NCBI RefSeq assembly: GCF_034479635.1
Contig: NZ_CP140153.1
Location: 1,991,501 to 2,055,500, forward strand
DNA: 64,000 nt
Source of the DNA: Guyparkeria halophila
GTDB lineage: Bacteria; Pseudomonadota; Gammaproteobacteria; Halothiobacillales; Halothiobacillaceae
Direction: 5' to 3'
The position numbers were made by a program, and so were the translations under genes. Positions 8,706 to 16,247 of this stretch are shown piece by piece; positions within the stretch are counted from its first letter, which is position 1, and each line of letters starts with the position of its first letter. The notes beneath the pieces were generated by a model that saw only the letters and a list, made by a program, of their open reading frames with translations, was not told the origin of the DNA and made no database searches.

Positions 8706-9719
8706 TCAGCCGCCGGTCATCGACATGAAGCGGATCACCTTCTCGGGCTTTTCCGTGAACTCGTGACGCTCGGGCTTGAGCGCGATTGCCTGGATCAGCG
8801 CCTCCTTGAGCTCGTCGTCGGGAATACCCTTGCGGAGCAGCGGACGGAAGGAAAAGCTCTCCTCCTGACCCAGGCACATGTACATGGTGCCGTCGCAGGA
8901 CAGTCGCACGCGGTTGCAGGTCTCGCAGAAATGCTCGGACATGGGGGTGATGAACCCGACCATGGTGTCGGTACCCGCCACCTGCAGGTAACGCGCCGGG
9001 CCGGCGCCGGTGACCGAATTGACCGCCGGGATCAGGTCGTACTTGGCCTTTAGGCGCTTCTTGACGTCCTGGAGGCTGACGTAATGGTCGATCGCATCCC
9101 GGCCGGTCTCGCCCATCGGCATGGTCTCGATCATCCGCAGGGTGAAGCCGTTGTCGATGCAGTAGTCGAGCAACCCCTCCATGTCGTGCTCGTTGAGGCC
9201 CTTCATTACCACGGCGTTGATCTTGATCGGGTCGAAGCCGGCGGCCTTGGCCGCGGCCAGCCCGTCGACGACCTTGTCGACCTTGCCCTTGGTGATCGAC
9301 TTGAACCGCTCGGGATCGAGGGTATCGAGACTGACGTTGATGCGATCGGCGCCCGCCGCGCGCAGGGTTTCTGCCATCTTGTTCATGCGGGTGGCGTTGG
9401 TCGACAGCGAGACGTCCTGAATGCCGGGCATCGAGGCGACCCGGCCGACGATGTCCTCGATGCCCTTGCGCACCAGGGGCTCGCCACCGGTAATGCGGAC
9501 ATGGGACAGGCCCATGTCGGCCATCACACCCACCAGCCGCTCGATTTCGTCGGGCGTCAGCCAGTGCTCGGGCACCTCGAAGTCCTTGAAGCCCTCGGGC
9601 ATGCAGTAGAAACAGCGCAGGTCGCAGCGGTCCGTTACGGACAGCCGCAGGTAGTTGATGGAGCGGCCAAACGGGTCGGTCAACTGCTGCATTTTCTGGT
9701 CAGCCCTTGCCTGGACCAT
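8706..9719 (-). CDS. moaA: GTP 3',8-cyclase MoaA
   Basis: A radical-SAM enzyme that converts GTP to 3',8-cyclo-7,8-dihydro-GTP, the first step of molybdenum cofactor synthesis. The N-terminal CDLRCFYC (CxxxCxxC) binds the SAM cluster. The C-terminal CETCNRVRLSC plus a later Cys (CxxC...C) binds the second 4Fe-4S cluster. TGGEP and the terminal Gly-Gly, needed in characterised MoaA proteins, are present, and the length (337 residues) is typical. The ATG at 9719 has GGAGG only one base upstream, so the in-frame ATG at 9692 could be the true start. It is the last gene of the moaE-moeA-moaC-moaA series but is separated from moaC by about 250 bp, so it may have its own promoter. The product serves the divergent SoxC molybdoenzyme. 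Confidence 0.97.
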   Translation of the reverse strand: MVQARADQKMQQLTDPFGRSINYLRLSVTDRCDLRCFYCMPEGFKDFEVPEHWLTPDEIERLVGVMADMGLSHVRITGGEPLVRKGIEDIVGRVASMPGIQDVSLSTNATRMNKMAETLRAAGADRINVSLDTLDPERFKSITKGKVDKVVDGLAAAKAAGFDPIKINAVVMKGLNEHDMEGLLDYCIDNGFTLRMIETMPMGETGRDAIDHYVSLQDVKKRLKAKYDLIPAVNSVTGAGPARYLQVAGTDTMVGFITPMSEHFCETCNRVRLSCDGTMYMCLGQEESFSFRPLLRKGIPDDELKEALIQAIALKPERHEFTEKPEKVIRFMSMTGG

Positions 9720-9849
9720 GCCTCCATCCGGGTGGCATGGGTGTCTTCAACGTGCGCGGCCGGCGTGGCAGCCCGCCGCGCGGGAAATGGGGCCCGGCCG
9801 AGACCGAGGGGTCGGAATCGGCCTCGACCGGGACCTGCGATGCAGGAGC

Positions 9850-9875
9850 AAGTGAAACGTGCGTCATGTTCACTT
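9850..9875. promoter_or_regulatory. Perfect inverted repeat between moaC and moaA
   Basis: AAGTGAA (9850-9856) and TTCACTT (9869-9875) form 7-bp perfect arms around a 12-nt spacer, about 130 bp upstream of moaA in the moaA-moaC gap. No T-tract follows on either strand, so an operator or mRNA hairpin is more likely than a terminator. The regulator is unknown. Confidence 0.4.
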
Positions 9876-9972
9876 GGACATAACGGTATCAGCCGCGCTC
9901 GAAAATGCAAGCGTTATGGCGGGAAAAACCGAACGCCTGCGCCGACACCCGCCTCCACCCCGGCGCCGGGCG

Positions 9973-10461
9973 TCAGGACACGGCGCCCGCCTGCCAGTGA
10001 CCACTCTTGCCACCGCGTTTTTCCAGCAGGCGCGTCTGCTCGATCACCATGCCGCGATCGACCGCCTTGCACATGTCGTACAACGTCAACGCGGCCACCG
10101 AGGCCGCGGTGAGCGCCTCCATCTCCACGCCGGTCTGACCGGTGACGGCGCATTCGGCGGTGATGTGGACCGCGTGACGGTCGGGCTCGGGGGTGAGCTC
10201 GACCTTCACCTTGGTCAGCATCAGCGGGTGACACATCGGGATCAGATCGCCGGTGCGCTTGGCGGCCATGACCCCGGCAATACGCGCCGTGGCCAGCACG
10301 TCACCCTTCTTGTGACCGCCGGAGAGAATCAACTCCAGCGTCTCCGGCTGCATCACGATGCGTGACTCGGCCACGGCAACGCGCTGGGTGTGCGCCTTGT
10401 CGCCAACGTCGACCATGCGGGCCTCGCCCTTCTCGTCGAGGTGCGTGAGGGTGCGGCTCAT
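9973..10461 (-). CDS. moaC: Cyclic pyranopterin monophosphate synthase MoaC
   Basis: This 162-residue protein carries the MoaC signatures [27 protein letters not shown] and [10 protein letters not shown]...LYDMCKAVD, and matches the usual family length of about 160. MoaC rearranges the product of MoaA into cyclic pyranopterin monophosphate. The active-site Lys and His/Asp residues lie in AAKRT, MCHP and KAVDR. The ATG overlaps the moeA stop codon as ATGA, which implies translational coupling. The C-terminal KRGGKSG segment is also typical. Confidence 0.97.
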   Translation of the reverse strand: MSRTLTHLDEKGEARMVDVGDKAHTQRVAVAESRIVMQPETLELILSGGHKKGDVLATARIAGVMAAKRTGDLIPMCHPLMLTKVKVELTPEPDRHAVHITAECAVTGQTGVEMEALTAASVAALTLYDMCKAVDRGMVIEQTRLLEKRGGKSGHWQAGAVS

Positions 10462-11651
10462 AGGCCAATCTCCTTGAAGGCGGTGTATTCGACCGGGTCG
10501 CCCGCAGCGAGTCGGGCGTCCGGCGGGATCAGTGCGAGACCATCGGCCCAGGCAAGCGAACTGAGCAGCCCCGAGTTCTGGTCCGGGTAGGGTTCGAGCA
10601 TCAATCGGCCCTCGCCCGCGATACGGCGCACCCGGATGTACTCGGGACGATCACCCCCCTGGCGGGCGGCGGCCAGCGGCAGCCACTGCGTCGGCCAGGC
10701 ACCCGGCTCGGCCTCGCCGGCCAACCGGTCGATCGCCAGGCGCACGAATCGCAGGTAGGTAACGAAGGTGGAGACCGGATTGCCCGGCAGGCCGAGAAAC
10801 GGTGTGCCCAGCACCTCGCCGATTGCCAGCGGCTTGCCCGGCTTGAGAAAGATGCGCCAGTGATCGATCCGCCCCAGCGCCTCGACGCCAGCGCGCACCA
10901 GATCGGCCTCGCCGACCGACACACCGCCGGAGGTAACGATCAGGTCGGCCCGTGCCGCCTCGCGCAACTGGGCATCGATCACCTCGCGGTCGTCCGGCAG
11001 GCAGGCACGCTGGACGATCTCGACGCCGGCGGCGCGCAGCAGCGCCTCGAGCATCGGCCCGTTGGCGTCATAGATCTTGCCTGGCGCAAATGGGTCACCG
11101 GGCGCCAGCAGTTCGTCACCGGTGGTCAGCAGCGCGACCCGCACCCGCCGACGCACCGCGACCGTGGCCTCGCCAGTACTGGCGATCAGCCCCATCTGCG
11201 CCACGCTGATGCGGGTGCCGGTTTCGAGCAGAACCTGCCCTTCACGCGTATCCGCCCCGGCGGCGCGCACCCCGGCACCGATCGACAGATCCTCTTGCCA
11301 ATGCCCCCGCTGCGCATCGAGTTCGACCGACTCCTGGGCAATCACGGTGTCCGCCCCCTCGGGCAACAGGGCGCCGGTGAAGATACGCATGGCGGTGCCT
11401 GGGGCGAGCGTTGCCGGCGGGTCACCGGCAAACTGCTTGCCAACCACGGGCAACGACTCGCCCGCCACCAGGGGGCCGGCCACCGTGTAACCGTCGAACA
11501 GACTCAACGGCGCAATCGGCACGTCGCGGGGCGCGGCCAACGGCGCGGCCAGTACGCGACCGACCGACTCGAGCACGGGCACCCGTTCGACCTCTGCCAG
11601 TGGCTCGATCCAGTCGGCCAACCGTTTGATGACGTCCTCGACGGATTCCAC
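10458..11651 (-). CDS. moeA: Molybdopterin molybdenumtransferase MoeA
   Basis: A 397-residue MoeA that inserts molybdate into adenylylated molybdopterin. Family motifs are visible: LFDGYTV in domain III (usually MDGYA), [35 protein letters not shown] and [10 protein letters not shown]. The length fits bacterial MoeA. It overlaps moaC by 4 bp and begins 12 bp after moaE. No mobA or mogA lies in the window, so guanylylation of the cofactor (not needed for sulfite-oxidase-family enzymes such as SoxC) and adenylylation must be encoded elsewhere. Confidence 0.96.
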   Translation of the reverse strand: MESVEDVIKRLADWIEPLAEVERVPVLESVGRVLAAPLAAPRDVPIAPLSLFDGYTVAGPLVAGESLPVVGKQFAGDPPATLAPGTAMRIFTGALLPEGADTVIAQESVELDAQRGHWQEDLSIGAGVRAAGADTREGQVLLETGTRISVAQMGLIASTGEATVAVRRRVRVALLTTGDELLAPGDPFAPGKIYDANGPMLEALLRAAGVEIVQRACLPDDREVIDAQLREAARADLIVTSGGVSVGEADLVRAGVEALGRIDHWRIFLKPGKPLAIGEVLGTPFLGLPGNPVSTFVTYLRFVRLAIDRLAGEAEPGAWPTQWLPLAAARQGGDRPEYIRVRRIAGEGRLMLEPYPDQNSGLLSSLAWADGLALIPPDARLAAGDPVEYTAFKEIGL

Positions 11652-11663
11652 GCAACCTTCTCC

Positions 11664-12146
11664 TCAATCGAAATCGGCAAACCAGCGCCGACGGGCCGCC
11701 TCATCGCTCTCGCGAGCATCCACCCAGCGGGTGTTGCCCTCGGGATCGACCTCCTTCTTCCAGAACGGCGCGTGGGTCTTGAGATAGTCCATCACGAAGG
11801 TGCAGGCCTCGAGGGCATCGCCGCGGTGGGCGCTGGCGACCGCGACCAGCACGATCTGATCAGTGGGCCGGAGGTGACCGACGCGGTGAACGATGCTCAC
11901 GCCGGCCAAGGGCCAACGCGATATCGCCTCATCGGCCACGCGTTCGAGCGCCCGCTCGGTCATGCCGGGATAATGTTCGAGGACGAGATCACTGACTTCC
12001 AGGTCGTCGTTGATGTCGCGCACGGTGCCGAGAAAACTGACGACCGCCCCGACATGGGCGCATTGCGAGCGCAATTCGCCGAGGACATTGCCGATGTCGA
12101 AATCGGCCTTTTGGACACGGATGGAACGGTACACGGTGAAGGTCAC
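11664..12146 (-). CDS. moaE: Molybdopterin synthase catalytic subunit MoaE
   Basis: MoaE with MoaD converts cyclic pyranopterin monophosphate to molybdopterin. Signatures are FLGTVRD, LVLEHYPGMTERAL, VHRVGHL, VAVASAHRGDALEAC and the catalytic-lysine region LKTHAPFWKKEV. The frame extends to a TTG at 12170, but a well-placed promoter (-10 at 12171-12176) would start transcription near 12164, inside that extension. I therefore prefer the GTG at 12146 (160 residues) or the GTG at 12134 (156 residues). Neither has a strong ribosome site, so the start is uncertain. There is no moaD next to it, although moaD and moaE are usually adjacent. Confidence 0.92.
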   Translation of the reverse strand: MTFTVYRSIRVQKADFDIGNVLGELRSQCAHVGAVVSFLGTVRDINDDLEVSDLVLEHYPGMTERALERVADEAISRWPLAGVSIVHRVGHLRPTDQIVLVAVASAHRGDALEACTFVMDYLKTHAPFWKKEVDPEGNTRWVDARESDEAARRRWFADFD

Positions 12147-12170
12147 TGCCCTGCTGGATATTTCCAACAA

Positions 12171-12199
12171 ACTATAACGACCCAGGTGCCTCGCGCCAA
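12171..12199 (-). promoter_or_regulatory. Sigma-70-type promoter of the moaE-moeA-moaC operon
   Basis: On the minus strand -35 TTGGCG (12199-12194) and -10 TATAGT (12176-12171) are separated by exactly 17 bp. The predicted transcript start near 12164 gives a very short leader and helps choose the moaE start codon. Confidence 0.6.
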
Positions 12200-12302
12200 G
12201 GCTGACACAGCCGAAGCGCGCGCGGGCGCGTTCCTTCTAACACTCGGGTCCAGGCGAACCGATGGGGCTGATACCCCATTAAATGTTCGAACCCGCATCC
12301 AG

Positions 12303-12331
12303 TTGTTAATTAGAACCCGCTGATGTAGATT
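12303..12331 (+). promoter_or_regulatory. Candidate soxC promoter P1
   Basis: TTGTTA (12303-12308) and TAGATT (12326-12331) are 17 bp apart, about 220 bp upstream of soxC. One GAACC site lies in the spacer and a reverse copy lies 6 bp after the -10. An imperfect hairpin followed by ATTTTTT (to 12350) could attenuate this transcript. Confidence 0.45.
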
Positions 12332-12383
12332 GCTGCCGGTTCAATTTTTTGATCGGGCCATCGACCAGAGAACCCGGTTCGGA

Positions 12384-12412
12384 TTGACCCGGCTCGAAGA
12401 GCCATGAACAAT
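12384..12412 (+). promoter_or_regulatory. Candidate soxC promoter P2
   Basis: TTGACC (12384-12389) and AACAAT (12407-12412) are separated by 17 bp. The spacer contains the 13-bp palindrome GGCTCGAAGAGCC (12391-12403), and the palindrome GAACCCGGTTC (12370-12380) sits directly upstream. It is about 135 bp from the soxC ATG. P1 and P2 are alternatives that the sequence alone cannot rank. Confidence 0.4.
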
Positions 12413-12551
12413 AGCGGGTCATTGTCGACATCGGCGAGCCGCCGGCCTGTCCTCAAAAACACGCGTCTTTCGGTTGTCGGAGAACCGGGGGGCACGGAAT
12501 GGATCGAACCTACGTTGATCCGACCAATTGCCTACGATGCAGGAGTGAGCA

Positions 12552-13922
12552 ATGTCAGAAACCACACTTGATCAGACGCCGCAGAGCGATGCCCGCGAGG
12601 GCGTGGCTTCCAGCGACCGTCGCAAATTCCTCCGCAAGAGCGTCGCGCTCGCGGCAACCGGTGCTGCCGCTGCAGCCGCCGGCAATGCCTACGGCGACGT
12701 CGACCTGGAGACCGTCACCGAGCCGCTGGAGATCAACCCGACCCGGAATATTCTCGGTCGTGGCGTCGTGTCCGTTCCTTACGGCATGCCGTCCAAGTTC
12801 GAGAAGGACGTGGTGCGCCGCAACGTCAGCTGGCTGACCGCCGACACCGTCGCGTCGATCAGCTTCACCCCGTGGCAGGACCTCAACGGCATCATCACGC
12901 CGAACGGTCTGCACTTCGAGCGTCACCACGCTGGCGCCGTCGACATCGATCCGGAGACCCACCAGCTGGTCATCCACGGCATGGTCGACAAGCCGATGAT
13001 CTTCTCCATGGACGATCTGAAGCGCATGCCGTCGCACACCGCGATCCACTTCCTCGAGTGCCCGGCCAACGGTGCAATGGAGTGGCGCGGCGTCCAGATG
13101 GATTCCATGCAGTTCACCCACGGCATGATGAGCTGCTCCGAGTGGACCGGCGTCAAGCTGACCGACCTGATGGAATACGTCGGCGTCGATCCGAAGTCGA
13201 CCTGGCTGTACGCCGAAGGTGCCGACGGCTCGGCCCTGCAGCGCTCCATCCCGATGGAAGGCGCCAAGGACCAGTTCGGCGAGCCGATCCCGGCCGACAG
13301 CTGCGAGATGTACAAGGACGCAATGATTGCCTACGCCCAGAACGGCGAAGCGCTGCGTCCGGAAAACGGCTACCCGATCCGCTTCCTGCTCCCGGGCTGC
13401 GAAGCGAACATGTCGATCAAGTGGCTGCGCCGCATCAAGTTCGTCGACAAGCCGCTGGTCACCTATCAGGAAACTCGTCACTACATCGAGCCGCTGCCGG
13501 ATGGCACCATCCGTCAGTTCTCGCTGGTCAACGAAGCCAACTCGGTCATCAACTACCCGTGCCCGGACTACCAGATGAAGGGCAAGGGTGCTTACGAGAT
13601 CCGTGGCATCGCTTGGTCCGGTCGCGGCAAGGTCGCTCACGTCGACGTCTCCATTGATGGCGGCAAGAACTGGCAAGAGGCCGAGCTGGTCGAGCCCGTA
13701 CTGAGCAAGTGCGTGACCAAGTTCAAGCTCCCGTTCGAGTGGAAGGGTGGCGAGCACCTGATCATGAGCCGCGTTACCGACGAGACCGGCTACGTTCAGC
13801 CGACTCTGATGCAGATGCGGAAGGTGCGTGGCTTTAACAGCATCTACCACAAGAACTCCATTCAGGCCTGGAAAATCGAGAAGACCGGCGAGGTGAAGAA
13901 TGTCCAAATTGAAAACTTCTAA
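12552..13922 (+). CDS. soxC: Sulfite dehydrogenase SoxC, molybdenum subunit
   Basis: This 456-residue protein belongs to the sulfite-oxidase family. A twin-arginine signal (SDRRKFLRK, Arg23-Arg24, then an Ala-rich stretch to about residue 47) exports it folded with its cofactor. The molybdopterin domain follows: HFLECPANG holds Cys170, the expected molybdenum ligand, with THGMMSCSEWTGVKL and GCEANMSIKWLRRI after it. A C-terminal Ig-like dimerisation domain (RGIAWSGRGKVAHVDVSIDG) ends the protein. In the Sox pathway SoxCD oxidises sulfane sulfur bound to SoxY; SoxC alone has no heme and needs the cytochrome partner encoded next. AGGAG stands 7 bases before the ATG. The gene is divergent from molybdenum-cofactor genes. 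The other sox genes (soxXYZAB) are not in the window. A SorA-type sulfite dehydrogenase is the main alternative. Confidence 0.9.
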   Translation: MSETTLDQTPQSDAREGVASSDRRKFLRKSVALAATGAAAAAAGNAYGDVDLETVTEPLEINPTRNILGRGVVSVPYGMPSKFEKDVVRRNVSWLTADTVASISFTPWQDLNGIITPNGLHFERHHAGAVDIDPETHQLVIHGMVDKPMIFSMDDLKRMPSHTAIHFLECPANGAMEWRGVQMDSMQFTHGMMSCSEWTGVKLTDLMEYVGVDPKSTWLYAEGADGSALQRSIPMEGAKDQFGEPIPADSCEMYKDAMIAYAQNGEALRPENGYPIRFLLPGCEANMSIKWLRRIKFVDKPLVTYQETRHYIEPLPDGTIRQFSLVNEANSVINYPCPDYQMKGKGAYEIRGIAWSGRGKVAHVDVSIDGGKNWQEAELVEPVLSKCVTKFKLPFEWKGGEHLIMSRVTDETGYVQPTLMQMRKVRGFNSIYHKNSIQAWKIEKTGEVKNVQIENF

Positions 13923-14565
13923 GTTCGGGCTGGGTCTCGCGGCCGGTGCCATGGCCCTTGGCCTGAGCACCGCCGGCATCGCAGCCGAGCACGCCAGTGG
14001 CTTCAACGGCATTGGTAAGAACATCACCGACAAGGCCATCGAGCCGTGGGACATCAGTGTGTTCTACGACGGCACCAACCTGCCGGAAGGTTCCGGTAGC
14101 GTTCAAGCGGGTCAAGATCCGTACGACGCGCAGTGCGCCATGTGCCACGGCGCGTTCGGTGAAGGGGCCGAGGGCTACCCGAAGATGGCCAGCGATCCGA
14201 TGCCGGCATTCATCAAGTCCCTCAAGCAGGGCCTTGATGGCGTGGGCAACCGTGCGGTCAACAACGCCTGGGGCCACGCCCCGACGCTGTTCGACATGAT
14301 CAAGCGCCACATGCCGTTTTACGCACCAGGCACCATGGGTGTTGACGAGTCCTACGCCGTCACCTGCTACGTGCTGAACCTGGGCATGATCGTCGACTCG
14401 GACTTCGTCTGCAGCGACGAGACGCTGGCCGATGTGGACATGCCGGCGCGTGATTACTACGTGACCGACACCCGCCCGGACGTCAAGAACGAGCGTTGCA
14501 TGAGCGACTGCTATGACGCCGAGCCGAAGGTCGTTGGCGCCGTGGTTACCGGTGTAAGCCAGTAA
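13900..14565 (+). CDS. soxD: SoxD-type monoheme cytochrome c subunit
   Basis: A 221-residue exported cytochrome c. The signal peptide ends near AGIAA-EHA (residue 29), and one heme-binding CAMCH motif lies at residues 79-83. Met138 or Met146 (HMPFYAPGTM) is the probable distal ligand. It overlaps soxC by 23 bp with its own ribosome site (GAGG), so the two subunits are made together. The C-terminal tail carries Cys171, Cys200 and Cys204, which could form disulfides. Characterised SoxD of Paracoccus is a diheme protein of nearly twice this length; this protein lacks a second CxxCH. The electron acceptor would be a periplasmic cytochrome c. Confidence 0.85.
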   Translation: MSKLKTSKFGLGLAAGAMALGLSTAGIAAEHASGFNGIGKNITDKAIEPWDISVFYDGTNLPEGSGSVQAGQDPYDAQCAMCHGAFGEGAEGYPKMASDPMPAFIKSLKQGLDGVGNRAVNNAWGHAPTLFDMIKRHMPFYAPGTMGVDESYAVTCYVLNLGMIVDSDFVCSDETLADVDMPARDYYVTDTRPDVKNERCMSDCYDAEPKVVGAVVTGVSQ

Positions 14566-14592
14566 GCAACAGGCACCAAACCTAGCGTTATC

Positions 14593-14618
14593 AAGCCCCG
14601 CTTCGGCGGGGCTTTTTT
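14593..14618 (+). terminator. Terminator of soxCD
   Basis: AAGCCCCGC (14593-14601) and GCGGGGCTT (14606-14614) form a 9-bp perfect stem with a TTCG tetraloop and a T-tract to 14618, about 30 bp after the soxD stop. Confidence 0.95.
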
Positions 14619-14740
14619 GTGCCTGTCCAAACCAGGATGATCTGCAGCCGGTGGCACACGACGACTGAGGCCAGCAGCCAGCGCCCTTGGACGAGAAGGT
14701 TGAGGAGCCCGCGGCCACACGAGCGCACATGACGACGCTC

Positions 14741-14800
14741 TGGCTGCCTGCCTTGTCGCCCTCCTTGTCGCCCTCCTTGCTGCCTCCCTTGTCTCCTTCC
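14741..14800. repeat. Pyrimidine-rich near-tandem 12-bp repeat
   Basis: Within the 204-bp gap between the soxD and thrC terminators, about three degenerate copies of a 12-bp unit (CCTTGTCGCCCT) make the plus strand almost purely pyrimidine/G with very few A residues. There is no reading frame worth calling. It looks like replication slippage rather than a functional site. Confidence 0.6.
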
Positions 14801-14822
14801 GGGGCGCCCCACCCCGAAACGC

Positions 14823-14850
14823 AAAAGACCCCGCCGAGGCGGGGTCTTTT
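14823..14850 (-). terminator. Terminator of thrC (bidirectional)
   Basis: AAAAGACCCCGC (14823-14834) and GCGGGGTCTTTT (14839-14850) form a 12-bp perfect stem with a CGAG loop. The A and T runs at the stem base allow termination on both strands. It lies 26 bp beyond the thrC stop. Confidence 0.93.
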
Positions 14851-14876
14851 GTTCAGCGCCGGTTGTCGAACCGGGC

Positions 14877-16043
14877 TTACTTCATGAAACCCAGGATCGC
14901 GTTGCGCACCGAGTCGAGATCGGCATCGATGGTCACCATCGTGGCCTTCTCGACGCCCGGCATCTCGCCGGTGCACTGGCCGATGGCCGTGTCCGGATCC
15001 TTGAGGCCGTTGCCGGTCAGCGTCAGGACGATACTCGAACCGTCCTGGATCTTGCCGGCCTCGAGATCGTTGATCAGGCCGGCCAGCGAGGCGGCCGAGG
15101 CCGGCTCGCAGAAGATACCCTCGTGCTGGGTCAGCATGCGCTGGGCGGCGAGGATCTCGGCGTCCGTGACCTCGGCGAACCAGCCACCGGATTCCTCCAT
15201 CACCTTCCAGGCACGGTCCCAGCTCTGCGGGTGGCCGATGCGGATGGCCGTGGCGACCGTGTCCGGATCGTCGACCATCTCGCCGCGCATGAACGGTGCC
15301 GAGCCGGTCGCCTGGTAACCGACCATCTTGGGTCGATTACCGCCCGAGCCGCCGCCGGCGAACGGGCACTTGCCGTTGCAGTAGGCGCAGGATTCGGTCA
15401 CGTGGTCTCCCGAGGTGGCCGAAAACTCGCAATAGCCGATCCAGTGCGCGGTGATGTTGCCCGCATTGCCTACCGGCAGGCAGTGGTAATCCGGCGCGCG
15501 CCCCAGCTCCTCGATGATCTCGAAGGCGGCGGTCTTCTGGCCCTGCAGGCGGTACGGGTTGACGGAGTTGACGATGGTGACCGGTGCCTCCTCGGCGACT
15601 TCCTTGACCAGGCGCATGCCGTCGTCGAAGTTGCCGCGGATCTGCAGGATGGTCGCCCCGTACATCATCGCCTGGGCCATCTTGCCCATCGCGATCTTGC
15701 CGTCGGGGATGATGACGAAGGCGGTGATCCCGGCGCGCGCCGCGTAGGCCGCGGCCGCTGCCGAGGTGTTGCCGGTCGAGGCGCAGATGATGGCCTTGGA
15801 GCCCTCTTCCACCGCCTTGGTCACCGCCATGGTCATGCCACGGTCCTTGAACGAGCCGGTGGGGTTGAGCCCCTCGTACTTGACGTAGATGTCCACCGAA
15901 CGGCCCAACACCTTGGGCAGGTTGTGCAGCCGAATCAGCGGGGTGGCACCCTCGCCCAGGCTGATCAGACGGGTGTCGTCGGACAGCGGCAGGCGGTCAC
16001 GGTACCGATCCAGCAGACCGGTGTAGCGGCTTTGATGCGTCAT
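14877..16043 (-). CDS. thrC: Threonine synthase
   Basis: A PLP enzyme converting O-phosphohomoserine to threonine. The PLP lysine is Lys66 in GSFKDRG; ASTGNTSAAAAAYAARAG and the phosphate-binding GNAGNITAHW are also present. Length is 388 residues. Compared with the common form of about 350 residues, there is an insertion after GYCEF (about residues 208-236) carrying Cys219, Cys222 and Cys226 (CAYCNGKC) and a Gly-rich tail. The rest (ATAIRIGHPQSW, EPASAASLAGL) is standard. The gene has its own near-consensus promoter and terminator and stands alone. Confidence 0.95.
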   Translation of the reverse strand: MTHQSRYTGLLDRYRDRLPLSDDTRLISLGEGATPLIRLHNLPKVLGRSVDIYVKYEGLNPTGSFKDRGMTMAVTKAVEEGSKAIICASTGNTSAAAAAYAARAGITAFVIIPDGKIAMGKMAQAMMYGATILQIRGNFDDGMRLVKEVAEEAPVTIVNSVNPYRLQGQKTAAFEIIEELGRAPDYHCLPVGNAGNITAHWIGYCEFSATSGDHVTESCAYCNGKCPFAGGGSGGNRPKMVGYQATGSAPFMRGEMVDDPDTVATAIRIGHPQSWDRAWKVMEESGGWFAEVTDAEILAAQRMLTQHEGIFCEPASAASLAGLINDLEAGKIQDGSSIVLTLTGNGLKDPDTAIGQCTGEMPGVEKATMVTIDADLDSVRNAILGFMK

Positions 16044-16128
16044 GGGAATCTCACTTGGAATGACGCGCCGCCCGACCGGACCCGATTATCCGGGCCACGG
16101 CCTGGCGGCGAGCAGATGATTTGCGGGC

Positions 16129-16157
16129 ATTTTACCCTGCCTGCCGGCAACTGTCAG
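16129..16157 (-). promoter_or_regulatory. Promoter of thrC
   Basis: On the minus strand -35 CTGACA (16157-16152) and -10 TAAAAT (16134-16129) are 17 bp apart, five of six matches each to the sigma-70 consensus. The leader would be about 80 nt. I see no leader-peptide attenuator in it. Confidence 0.75.
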
Positions 16158-16247
16158 GGGGCGCGCCGGCGATGGATACCCCCGGCAACGCGAGGGCCGC
16201 CCGTCACCGGGGCGAGGCCAGCCCCGGGCCTGGTGGGAGACCTGCCC

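Larger units (their letters stand above)
12200..12551. promoter_or_regulatory. Shared moa/sox control region with a GAACC motif cluster
   Basis: This 350-bp stretch between the divergent moa and sox genes has no credible gene and is AT-richer than its surroundings. GAACC or its complement GGTTC occurs eight times: at 12256, 12289, 12313, 12338 (reverse), 12370, 12376 (reverse; the pair forms the palindrome GAACCCGGTTC), 12482 and 12506. I would expect fewer than one by chance at this base composition (rough estimate). Other symmetric sites are ATGGGG-N6-CCCCAT (12262-12279), GGCTCGAAGAGCC (12391-12403) and an interrupted GGATC...GATCC repeat at 12501-12521. Copies lie in the spacer and just downstream of a candidate sox promoter, as expected for operator sites. 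The regulator is not in the window. Confidence 0.5.

Noticed and set aside
9850-9875. CRP/FNR site reading of the moaA upstream repeat
   Set aside because: The half-sites are separated by 12 nt and do not match TGTGA-N6-TCACA or TTGAT-N4-ATCAA.
12310-12495. 61-codon minus-strand frame in the moa/sox control region
   Set aside because: No ribosome site, no similarity I recognise, and it crosses the promoter and motif cluster.
12147-12551. Molybdenum-cofactor riboswitch upstream of moaE or soxC
   Set aside because: The predicted moaE leader is only about 20-30 nt, and I could not find the riboswitch's conserved helices in the soxC leader.
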